A DNA stretch of 64,000 bases, taken from the NCBI GenBank assembly GCA_023974075.1, contig CM043798.1:19375441-19439440 (forward strand), written 5' to 3'. Shown piece by piece: positions 33,801 through 42,831 of the stretch; position 1 is the first letter of the stretch; every line of letters starts with the position of its first letter. Made by a program: the position numbers and the translations under genes. The notes beneath the pieces were generated by a model. It saw only the letters and a list, made by a program, of their open reading frames with translations. It was not told the origin of the DNA and ran no database searches. Source of the DNA: Chaenocephalus aceratus. Its lineage: Eukaryota > Chordata > Actinopteri > Perciformes > Channichthyidae.

Positions 33801-34059
33801 GGCTATGCCTGTTTGAAGTTGTTGCTATGGAAACAACATGACGGAGAAACAGTATAATCTTCTACATATAATAACGGACAAAGTAAAGAATGAAGTGTCG
33901 GCTATGTTTAAATGTTCGGAATTTGACCATCATGGCCCTCTTGAGTTGTCGTAAAATATGACGGATATGACGGATGCGACGGAAATACACGCGAACACAT
34001 CTGGTACCCCGAACACATCTGGTACCTACACCGGCTCTTCCCCAGAGTTTGCCGCTTGC

Positions 34060-34450
34060 TGGTGAACTAATTTTAGTACCGGCTCTTTTTGGTGTGAACG
34101 CGACAAAAGAGTTCTCATGAACTAAGTTCTCATGAACCTTTGTGGGAAAAGTACTGCGGTGTGAATGCGCCTAATGTGTTGCAATGACGTACGCTTCAGC
34201 TGAGAACGGAAAGCGCTCGTTGAATTTCGATGCAGCGGGGAGCATTCTCATGGCGTCTATTATCAACGCTATGGGAGGTCTATGAAGGTATATGGGACGC
34301 CCTGTCCGTTGAAAACTGACTCTCAAGGCGTACCCTGTACGTAATGGTGTGACCGGGAGGGGCCCTGACCGCCCATCAATATGTGATGAGTTGGGAGTGA
34401 GAACGTGTTGGTGAATCACTGTTAATGATATAACATTATTTTTCTTTCAG
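34060..34450. other. No gene seen; intron upstream of an SLC22 exon
   Basis: The stretch 34062-34170 (AGTACCGGCTCTTTTTGGTG and onward) resembles other interspersed fish sequence at 41150 and 50400 only in its first bases. It ends in a good acceptor (TTTCTTTCAG). Confidence 0.5.
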
Positions 34451-34605
34451 GTGTGGGAGGAAGGAGGTTGTTTTCATCTCTCTCGTGGCCCAGAGTGTGG
34501 CAGTCATGCTTCAGTCCTTCTCTCATTCATGGCAGATGTTCTGCGTCATGTTCCTCTCTGTCGGCGCTTCCCAGATTTCCCTCTATATTTCTGCATTTGT
34601 GCTAG
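34451..34605 (+). CDS. slc22a4/5-like: SLC22 exon 3, plus-strand gene
   Basis: Between TTTCTTTCAG and GTAAG lies a 155-base exon reading CGRKEVVFISLVAQSVAVML, then SHSWQMFCVMFLSVGASQIS and LYISAFVLG. Length, phase (1-1) and the GRK motif match exon 3 of OCTN genes and the minus-strand exon at 20821-20975. It is clearly diverged from that exon, so it comes from an older paralogue and not from a recent duplication. Exons 1 and 2 are not seen upstream, and exons 4-7 are not seen before exon 8 at 38828. Alone it cannot support a functional gene. Confidence 0.8.
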
Positions 34606-35741
34606 GTAAGAATCGTAAAATGAGACCGTAAATAAAGTGTGGTCACATGTGTTCCTCTGCCACTTTATAAATGCTAGATGTTGTTATGTCTGCTTCTGCC
34701 TAGCCTAAGCTGTTTCAAAATGACAAAAAATGAGTGACATCCCTCTGTGAAGTTACTAATATTGCAAATTATTGCTTTAGACAAAGACGTTATTAATTGA
34801 TTTCTTGACCCTGGCACCTTAGTTAGTAATGATTAAAATAAAAACAACAGTTATCACTAAAACAATGTTGGATAGGTAATCCCATACCCTGAAATAATTA
34901 AAATGTTTAATATAGTCTTTCTTGAATTCAGTATAACTACATTAACTCTCTCGTTGCAATTCTTTCCGTCACAGGCATCGGCACAATTTAAGAAATACAC
35001 CATGCTTGACATCCTAAAATCCAAGAAAATCAGATACATAACTTTGATGTGTTTTATTCTGTGGTAAGTGTTAGTTGTTTTTAATCATTCTTCAATTACA
35101 TAACGGTAACAAAATTACTACTGCTATTTGTGGGGGAAAACTTCTGTGTAGCAATGCAGTGGGAGTCACCGACTCAGGAAGGAGAGAGCTGGAGCTCTGA
35201 TGTCAAACACTGATAGTTTATTTAGGAGCTTCGGCCGGAGAATTCACAAAACAAGTCCAAGTGTCAGATGTTCTGACTTCACGGTAGAGATGCCACGTCA
35301 ATTCTGAAGAACTCTACCCCAGACCCATGTATTTAGCTAGTTCAGAGAGAATAATCAACATTGTGCATAACAAGATAGAATCATACCTCTATCAGCTGAC
35401 GCCAACAGGCAGGAACAGGGAGACATTACTGAGAGCACAGCAGCCAAGGTTACAGGTGCGTGTGCTCAGTCAGGACAGTATATGACATAAAATGTCACTT
35501 TGACACGTCTTATCACACATTAGAATTGCCTGTCTGTCAGCATAAAATCTAAGATAAGATAGAACTGAATGTATCTCTGTAAGGAAATTGTGCTGCAACA
35601 GCTGTAGTGCAAAGTAGGAAGGGGTACGTACACATATTTAATAGTGTTTTCACCTAAATTACATACATATGTGTTAATTTGCTCATTATTCCCTGGAAAG
35701 CTCTGCTGCATACCATATTACTGTAATTGAGTAGAATGTGC
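34606..35741. other. Intronic; possible LTR-like stretch, otherwise nothing
   Basis: Around 35130-35520 the sequence looks like an antisense LTR (GATAGTTTATTTAGGAGC, ending TTATCACACA), but no target duplication could be found. No exon is supported. Confidence 0.35.
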
Positions 35742-35801
35742 TTGTGGACCTTAGAGCATTTCAAAAAGTAAAACTTCAACAACTTCTCTTTTCAGACATA
35801 G

Positions 35802-36965
35802 TAGAGGCTTCTCAATACTCAAATGTCCCCTCCTCAACTCCTCGACTCCTCGGTCCTCCGGTAGTGACCCGGAAATGAATTTCAGCGCGCCATTTTGAAG
35901 GACGTCTCATTTCTCTAAATGCACACCGAGGACCGAGGATCGAGCGTCGAGGAGGCTCTCTGGAGGAGCTATAACCGAGGATACACTGATGGTTCCTCCA
36001 CGGCTCCTCCGCGGATGCATTTCCGGGAACGGTGGAGGCGTGACGCACGGCCGGACTTATCTCAGCCAATGACAGCTCTGCATGCATCCCCTGGATATTA
36101 TTTTAGAAACTGCTCTCATCGCAACGCGATGTTTACAGTGAGAACAGCTGTGAGGCCCGTGCAGAAAGCAGAGCAGTGTGTAAAATATATATCACTCAGT
36201 ATAACAGACCTACTCTCTTTATTTGCTTTAGTTTAGTAGATATCTACAAAGAGTCGATATTTTTCTAAGACCATTTAGTGCTTCACATAATAAAATACAC
36301 AACGGCTGTAGCCTGATTATGCTTTAGGAGCTGTAGGTGTGTGTGGTACAGTGTCGGTGCGTGTTGTACAGTGTGTAGGTGTGTGTTGTACAGTGCGCAG
36401 ATGCGGCGGACAGACAGGTCTCAGTTGGTTTGGTGTCCTCTGCTTACTTTTAATACTTGCAAATACAACTTTTGGCCCGTAATTTCAATTCCCCATTTCA
36501 GCGACCAGAGAGAGGGGGGGGGGGGGGATATATCCAGTCTCTGATTGTGTTACGTTATTATGAGAGTGCTCTCATACTTTAAATTGCATATATTTATATA
36601 AATATATTTGTGTGTGTGTGTCTGCATCTGTAGCCTGTTATTGTCTCATTATACCGCACTCTCAATGAATTAAAAGTACATATGTGGGGGAACAATGTTC
36701 AGCTGATCTAACAGAGATTATAAAATATGACAAAACACTCGACAGCTGATGCAGCTGTTGCCACGTAATAATGAACCGAGGCTTTAATATGACCGCTCAG
36801 AGGAGAGGAGTTCTCATTTCTTTAAACGTCTGCTGCTTCCCCTCCTCTCTCCTCGGTTCCCCTCCTCGGTCCTCCGCTCGCATCTCCTGTGGGCGGGTCT
36901 AAGTATCGAGGAGGGGAGTCGAGGAGGGGAGTCGAGGAGGGGAAATTTGAGTATTGAGAAGCCTC
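35802..36965. mobile_element. TIR element, ~1.16 kb, GAGGCTTCTC ends
   Basis: The ends are (TA)GAGGCTTCTCAATACTCAA and its reverse complement. The second copy of the block (39731-39745, GACATAGTGTCTTCG) is the empty site. The duplicated target can be read as TAG or TA, which would suit a Harbinger- or Tc1-like element. The terminal regions are rich in GAGGA/TCCTC repeats. No transposase is seen. Confidence 0.75.
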
Positions 36966-37184
36966 TAGTGTCTTCGTTACTCTGCGTAAACAGCAACACA
37001 CTATGTATAGGTTTTTCTTTTTTTAAAGTGTGGTATGTTGACTATCCAGAGTACGAGAAACACATGTTCCTGTTGATCTATTAAAAATGTACAAAAACAC
37101 AAGGAGAACAAATTATACATATAGAGTAATACGTACATAGATTGCTGTATGAAATCATTTGTACTTTCAGTGAGTTGACTCTAA

Positions 37185-37510
37185 CGGCCCGTCCACACAG
37201 CGGCGTGCGTTGAAGCTTCAACGCTTCTGCCCATTCATTTTGAATGGGGTGACATCACGTTTCGCCGAACTGCATTGTGGGAGCGAAGCGTAGATTTGCT
37301 GGCGTTGCTCGCGATGAAAGTTGAGCAATGTTCAACTTTTGAAGCTTCGCCGGAAGCGTCAGCCAATCGAATCATATGCCAGTAAAAGCTCTAGCCAATC
37401 AAACCGCGTGCTTGTGTGTCCGGGGCGGGAGATTCATGTGATTGGTTGTTGGTCGAGTTTCAGCCCCCCCGCCGGCAAGCGACAATGCACGACGCTGTGT
37501 GGACGGGCCG
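37185..37510. mobile_element. PIF/Harbinger-type MITE, 326 bp
   Basis: The termini are CGGCCCGTCCACACAGCG and its exact reverse complement, flanked by TAA on both sides (37182-37184 and 37511-37513). The empty site CTCTAATAGAAG is present in the other block copy near 39930. A 3-base T-A-A duplication is the hallmark of PIF/Harbinger elements. Confidence 0.92.
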
Positions 37511-38430
37511 TAATAGAAGCTGCTTGTTAGGTGGCGCATTATGAGTTTAGAGCGTTCTCCCACCTCTTAAACTAAATCAACAATTTAAACCCCTATTGAA
37601 TTAGCTTGAAACTGCATCATCACAAAGTTAAAGCAGGATTGTTCTTCTTCTGAGTCCATAAAACTTATATTTTTAAATACTTCAAAAGATTCGAACAGGA
37701 CAGCAATGCTACAAAAATGTTATAATCTTATTGAAATCTACATCACTGCGACCTTTGTTCAGTCATAAATGTCATCGTTTCCTAAGAGGAGATCATATTC
37801 AACGTGCAACACAGGGTACAGGTTTATATAAGAGGGGGCTGGTTGTGCAAGATTATGTCATGAACCAGGGGCGTTTCCTGGACCTGGAAACATTCGGGGC
37901 TTAGCCCACAGTGGCGGCGCCAGATATTTTCTTTTAGGGATGCTGTGGGGTAGCTTGACATTTCATAGAGGGTGCTCACTGTCATGAACTCAGAAATGTG
38001 CAGTTTGCAGTTTTATCACATGTTAATTGTTCTCTAAGCACCTAGAATAGTGGACTCTGGATTAATACATAAGCCACATGGAGAAAGTTGCTGTGTTACT
38101 GATGTTACCTTGAGACAAGCAAAGAAACATCTGAAATGTACTTTCTGTCATGTTTTTAATATTCATTAGTTTAGTATTTTAGTGCTTAGAGGGTGCTACA
38201 GTGCAGTAAAGAATGATTATATCATGTTTGTGTTTCACCAGATAAAGTGAAGTTACATATTAAACAGACCCAGTATCCTATAGGCTTAGCAAATAGACCC
38301 TTGCACAACCACCAAACTGACCTATGGGTTCAAGAAGGTTCAAATGAAGAATCGGTGCTGATAAGATACCAGAAAAGACAGTATTCAGGCCCTTTATTGT
38401 CCCTCTTTACCAGAAGGGACAATAAACATC

Positions 38431-38535
38431 TCATTTCATTTCAAACCTTTATTTAACCAGATTGGTCCCATTGAGATCATAGATCTCTTTTTCAAGGGAG
38501 ACCTGCAGCAAATAGGTTCCACATGAAACATAAAA
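38431..38535 (-). repeat. 3' end of the Rex1/CR1-type LINE, copy 3
   Basis: It matches 30941-31048 and the reverse complement of 13540-13650, starting with the TCATTTCATTTCAAACC tail. It lies in the intron upstream of the SLC22 exon at 38828. Confidence 0.85.
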
Positions 38536-38827
38536 CAATAAAGGAAATCATACATTATATTTACAGGTACATTTACATAGTTATCGACATTTACAAGTGT
38601 CCAAAGAGCATCTGAACTGAGGTCAAATTGGACAGTGTTTGGCTAGTTATTCCCAACTGAGAGAATTTATTTTTCTTTAATGCATAAGACTTCTGTTCGC
38701 TCCGCTTGGGAGAAACTTGATAATTTCATGAGACCCCTTTTTTAACATGCCATGTATTTAAAAAAATATAGAAATGAGAAAATTCATTCATAACTCACTT
38801 CCAACATCCTCTCTTTCTCCTCCTCAG

Positions 38828-39010
38828 ATCTTCAATATGTTGCTCTGGCACTGGAAATGACTGGAAAGTGTGGCTTCACCACGGCCTTCAGCATCGTCTA
38901 CATTTACACCGCTGAGGTTTACCCTACTGTACTCAGGAACGTGGGCATGGGGATGTGCTCCTCTGCGGCACGCATCGGCAGCATCACAGCTCCTTATGTC
39001 ACATATTTAG
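38828..39010 (+). CDS. slc22a4/5-like: SLC22 exon 8
   Basis: The acceptor TCCTCCTCAG and donor GTGAG bound a 183-base exon, the length I recall for human SLC22A5 exon 8. It reads [40 protein letters not shown] and ends [11 protein letters not shown]. The motif Y-T-A-E-x-Y-P-T-x-x-R-N is the family signature near helix 10-11. The frame is intact. It can be spliced to the damaged exon 9 at 39200 or, over about 18 kb, to the intact exon 9 at 57172. Confidence 0.9.
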
Positions 39011-39199
39011 GTGAGAAGATGAGTATATTATATCACAATGTATATAAGACATCACTGCATTGACATTCTTTATGAGTCCAAAAGAACATCTGCTTTGGAT
39101 AACATCAGCGACATGTACACATGTATTGAGGTTTTATTTATATTCAAGTAAAATGGTGTCTTTTTATAATAAAGAATTTTGCTCCTTTTTTATTTTCAG

Positions 39200-39670
39200 G
39201 TAGTTATAATAAGGCTCTTCCTTACAGTATATCCTCATGGGAAGTCTCACAATTGCCTCATCTGTTGTGAACCTTTTCCTTCCGGAGACCCTCAACAGAG
39301 ATCTTCCAGAAACAGTGGAGCAGATGCAGGAATGTCAGGGGTAACTTCATTCCACTTACAATCCCGTGTTTTTCATGTTACTATTATATATTTATTTTTG
39401 AATCAACTTTATTATTATTATTATTATTTCTATTATTATTATTTATCTTTTATAGCAGGCTATGGTTTTCTTAAAAAATGTACATTTGGTTTTAAGATGT
39501 TTTTTGTATATATTTTAATACCCTGTATTTGTGGTAGTTGTGTTGCTTACTGTAACTGCTTTTCTTGGTCTTTCTTTTGATTGCATGTTGTGTAATGGGC
39601 TGAAAAAAAGGAAATATTTAGAAGATGAAGGAAGGAAGAACCTGCCCATACAACGTGAGGTCAGACAGGA
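39200..39670 (+). pseudogene. slc22a4/5-like: SLC22 exons 9-10, broken copy
   Basis: Exon 9 spans 39200-39340 and is 141 bases, whereas the copy at 57172-57307 is 136 bases; the 5 extra bases after CTCTTCCTTA shift the frame. Exon 10 would begin at 39587, but its acceptor reads GCAT where the 57-kb copy reads GCAG. Past CTGCAGGCT the sequence also switches from the exon 10 end to the block at 39683. Splicing to these exons would give a truncated protein without the last helix and tail. They are best read as a dead duplicate. Confidence 0.9.
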
Positions 39671-39682
39671 TCTGCAGGCTGG

Positions 39683-40396
39683 ACCTTGGAGCATTTCAAA
39701 AAGTAAAACTTCAACAACTTCTCTTTTCAGACATAGTGTCTTCGTTACTCTGGGTAAACAGCAACACACTATGTATAGGTTTTTCTTTTTTTAAAGTGTG
39801 GTATGTTGACTATCCAGAGTACGAGAAACACATGTCCCTGTTGATCTATTAAAAATGTACAAAAACACAAGGAGAAGAAATTATAAATATAGATTGTTGT
39901 ATGAAATAATTTGTACTTTGGGTGAGTTGACTCTAATAGAAGCTGCTTGTTAGGTGGCGCATTATGAGTTTAGAGCGTTCTCCCACCTCTTAAACTAAAT
40001 CAACAAATTAAACCCCTGTTGGATTAGCTTGAAACTGCATCATCACAAAGTTAAAGCAGGATTGTTCTTCTTCTGAGTCCATAAAACTTATATTTTTAAA
40101 TACTTTAAAAGATTCGAACAGGACAGCAATGCTACAAAAACGTTATAATCGTATTGAAATCTACATCACTGCGACCTTTGTTCAGTCATAAATGTCATTG
40201 TTTCCTAAGAGGAGATCATGTTCAACGTGCAACACAGGGTATAGGTTTATATAAGAGGGGGCTGGTTGTGCAAGATTATGTCATGAACCAGGGGCGTTTC
40301 CTGGACCTGGAAACATTCGGGGCTTAGCCCACAGTGGCGGTCAGAGATTTTCTTTTGGGGGTGTTGTGGGGTAGCTTGACATTTCATAGAGGGTCC
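39683..40396 (+). repeat. Duplicated block, copy 2 (empty sites)
   Basis: This is the uninterrupted copy of the block at 35742-38000. It carries the empty sites for the two MITEs there. It begins at the point where SLC22 exon 10 homology stops, so it marks a duplication junction. Confidence 0.9.
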
Positions 40397-40666
40397 TCAA
40401 ACATGCAGGGTTTCCCATTAAAAGAATGGTATGCTCATGACACTCATTTTTAAATAATTATCATCCGATAAAACAGACCAGTCTCTGCCAGTCTTTTTTT
40501 TTTTTTTTAATCCGACGACATTATCAGTGATTTTAAACTGATTATATACCGAAATAACATCAACACTGTGGGCGCCGCCATTTTCCGGACGTGACGTAAA
40601 CCATGTGTTTGGTTTTCGAAGACACGTTGATCTCCATGTTATTTACTGTAGTTTCTCTCTTCAAAT

Positions 40667-41044
40667 ATGCCTCACTGTATCGCGAAATATTGCCACAATT
40701 CTGATAGGAACAATCCACGGAATGCTCGGTTCAATCTGTTGCCAAAAGGTAAGCGTAAGAAGTACATTCGGAGGCAGTGGCTAGCGAAATGTGGCCGGCC
40801 CGAACCGAGAGATTCACAGGCTCATGTATGCAGCGAACATTTCAAATTTCCGGACGACTACTCTGAGAGTATGATAAAACATAACATGGGATTTATGGAA
40901 CAACCATTACTTAATGGAGATGCAGTACCATCGGTCTTTCTGGTGTCATCACCGACCAGGACACCAGTTCGGCCAGTTGAGAAATCGCCCTCTGCAAGTG
41001 TGAAGCGACGGAGGAGCAGAAGTAGTGCTCGGAGTAAGAATAAG
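40667..41044 (+). CDS. THAP-domain protein, first exon
   Basis: The ATG at 40667 begins MPHCIAKYCHNSDRNNPRNA. The C2-CH THAP zinc finger is complete: C4 and C9, an LP motif (FNLLPKGK), the conserved W (RRQWLAKCG), C-x2-H in HVCSEHF, and an AVPSVF end near residue 90. A basic serine-rich tail (VKRRRSRSSARSKNK) leads to a GT donor at 41045. The exon is 378 bases, exactly 126 codons. It would bind DNA, presumably the element ends. The next exon is not found. A CRE-like TGACGTAA lies upstream at 40592. The frame is free of damage, unlike most of its surroundings. Confidence 0.75.
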
Positions 41045-41057
41045 GTATGTTATAGCG

Positions 41058-41280
41058 CATTTCCATTGCAGCGGCTAGCCCCGTTTTAACGTCCTTTAGC
41101 GTCCAGGCCAGGACAGTTTTTGGTGGCCTTTCCATATAGCGTAGTACCGGCTAGTGTGTATTTTCCCCCAGTTTTTTCCGGCCCCATAAAATCGTGATTC
41201 TATGGCCAGGGACAACGAAGCTGAGTATGCTAAACTAGAGAGGGAATCGCTAGCAAGGGTGGTACTACATGCATACATAT
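41058..41280. repeat. Interspersed repeat shared with 50388-50535
   Basis: Both copies hold AGTACCGGCTAG, GGCCCCATAAAATCGTG and TGAGTATGCTAAACTAGAGAG in the same order and orientation. The class is not determined. Confidence 0.7.
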
Positions 41281-41292
41281 AGTATCTTATAT

Positions 41293-41539
41293 CATCTTCC
41301 TATTATACACACATGCATTTCCAAACATTTGGACTACCTATGTTGCAAATGTATTATCTTTTCAATTTACACACGGCATCTATTGCACGTCTGTCCATCC
41401 TGGGAGAGGGATCCCTCCTCTGTTGCTCTCCCTGAGGTTTCTCCCATGTTCCCTTTAAACTGTGGGTTTTCTTCAGAAGTTTTTCCTTGCACGATGTGAG
41501 GGTCTAAGGACAGAGGGTGTCGTATTGTCATACTGATAT
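41293..41539 (+). repeat. L2-type LINE 3' UTR fragment, copy 3
   Basis: It matches 60-295 and 19460-19700. It lacks both the start and the tail of the UTR, ending at CATACTGATAT, so it is an internal piece and probably not a simple insertion. Confidence 0.85.
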
Positions 41540-41626
41540 GTATGGCTGAATTCCCCCATCCAATCTCTTCACATTGGTCAAAACTTCTTCCTCTGCTGAC
41601 GAGTCCGAACTCAAATACTCCGCCAT
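41540..41626 (-). pseudogene. Short acidic N-terminal fragment of a transposon gene
   Basis: On the minus strand the ATG at 41626 opens MAEYLSSDSSAEEEVLTNVK followed by RLDGGIQPY, then the LINE fragment begins. Acidic starts of this type followed by QPY-x-FEP occur in fish proteins linked to THAP transposons. A CRE-like TGACGTCA lies just upstream. The remainder is lost. Confidence 0.35.
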
Positions 41627-42027
41627 GTTTCCGTGTGTTGACAAAGTGAACGCATGGATGACGTCACGACCATCACGTGACTACTGAAAATGGCAAAAAT
41701 GGCGGCGGCCAGACAGAATATACAGGTTTTGATAAAAAAGAGCTATAAAATCATTATTTACTGGGGAATATCGCTGATTTCTTCAGGGTATGGTTTAAAC
41801 ATAATGTTTCACTAAATACTGAAGTTTTGATTAATTATCTAATGAGTGGACCATTCCTTTAAGGACCTGGCGCTGGGAGACTCGAGAGGGCACGCCATGG
41901 AGTAGACGTGTGAAACACGAGGTCCCACTTTTTTTTTAACAACTTAAGCTATAATTGGCTTTACATTTGATTGAGTGTTAGTTAATTTAGTATTTGGAGA
42001 GTCAACAAAATATTTAACGTTTTATTT

Positions 42028-42831
42028 TTGGAACATTATTTGGACAAGATGCCCCCAAAACCGCTAAAAGCCGTGCAGGCTAGCAACGGGGAGGCTAAGG
42101 CTACTAGCAAGAGCAGTGTGGACGCTAGCATGCTACAGGCATTCCGTGAGATTGTCAAGGAAGTTATTCAAGAAGAGAATAACGGTCTCCGTGAAGAGAT
42201 CAAACGGGCCATCTCTCCGCTAAAAATCGCTCTGGATGAATGCCATGACAAACTACGTGCCCACGAAGAAGGGCTGAACAGCTTTGATGACCGCTTGCAG
42301 GCAATGGAGATGCGTTACGCTAACCTGAACAGTGACTACAAGAAGCTACAGGAGAAGACGGATGACTTGGAAAACAGGGGAAGACGGTGCAACTTACGTA
42401 TCATAGGAGTGCCAGAGGGTTTGGAGAAGGGAAACCCTACACAGTTTATCGCCGGACTCCTACACGAGGTTCTCAGAGGTCCTAACGGCTTAGAGCAGCT
42501 AAGGTTCCTCGAGAGGGGGACAGGCCGCGCCCGTTCATCCTTCGGGTTCATTACTTTCAGGAGAAGGAGCGGATTCAGCGCCTGGCCAGGCAGAAGGGAT
42601 GGCTGGAGTTCCAAGGAAAACAGATCCTCATCTTCCCAGACTACAGCGCCGACTTGAGCAGACGCAGAGCGGTATTCAGCGAAGTGAAATAACTCCTGCG
42701 TAAAGAAGAGGGTGTCCGGTACGGTCTCCTGTATCAAGCTCGTCTTCGGATCTCCTTTAACGGGCAGACGAAGATGTTTGAAAACCCGCAAGCAGCAAAG
42801 GACTTTGTCATGGCCAAGTTCCGACCAGCCT
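42028..42831 (+). pseudogene. L1 ORF1 (coiled coil and RRM), frameshifted
   Basis: The ATG at 42028 (or the better placed MPPKPLKAVQ at 42049) starts a protein with a long coiled coil (about residues 45-125, with NSDYKKLQEKTDDLENRGRR) and an RRM-like core starting NLRIIGVPEGLEKG. The frame shifts near 42510-42540. The rest, including FQEKERIQRLARQKGW and DYSADLSRRRAVFSEVK, is read in another frame and contains a stop near 42690. The protein coats L1 RNA as a trimer. This copy is defective. Confidence 0.85.

Larger units (their letters stand above)
30425..34030. mobile_element. TIR element with CCGG target duplication (Ginger-like), 3.6 kb
   Basis: The two ends are perfect inverted repeats of 30 bases, beginning TGTAGGTACCAGATGTGTTC. 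CCGG flanks both sides (30421-30424 and 34031-34034). Copy 1 of the host repeat has a single CCGG at 2737-2740, confirming the insertion. Ends of the form TGTNR...YNACA with 4-bp duplications are what I recall for Ginger transposons, which use a gypsy-like integrase. No integrase is visible, so this copy is non-autonomous. An inner inverted repeat (31609-31660 against 33956-34002) shows part of the end sequence is doubled. It contains a LINE fragment and a hAT-like insertion. Confidence 0.75.
35742..38000 (+). repeat. Duplicated block, copy 1 (with two MITE insertions)
   Basis: Without its two insertions (35802-36965 and 37185-37510) this block is about 0.7 kb and matches 39683-40396 in the same orientation. 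Both start near GGACCTT[A/G]GAGCATTTC and end near GACATTTCATAGAGGGT. The differences are scattered point changes. Confidence 0.9.
40422..41858. mobile_element. Kolobok-like element with THAP exon, 1.44 kb
   Basis: TTAA flanks both sides (40418-40421 and 41859-41862). The ends AAGAATGGTATGCTCAT and (reverse complement of right end) AGGAATGGTCCACTCAT agree at 13 of 17 positions. Inside are a complete THAP exon on the plus strand and a short acidic N-terminal frame on the minus strand. Kolobok transposons use TTAA and some carry THAP transposases, so the assignment is plausible. The middle is occupied by two other repeats (about 41058-41280 and 41293-41539), and no catalytic domain is left. Confidence 0.6.

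Noticed and set aside
35128..35520. Solo LTR
   Set aside because: The sequence has an antisense poly(A)-like TTTATT and plausible TG...CA ends, but no flanking duplication could be matched, so the boundaries are unsupported.
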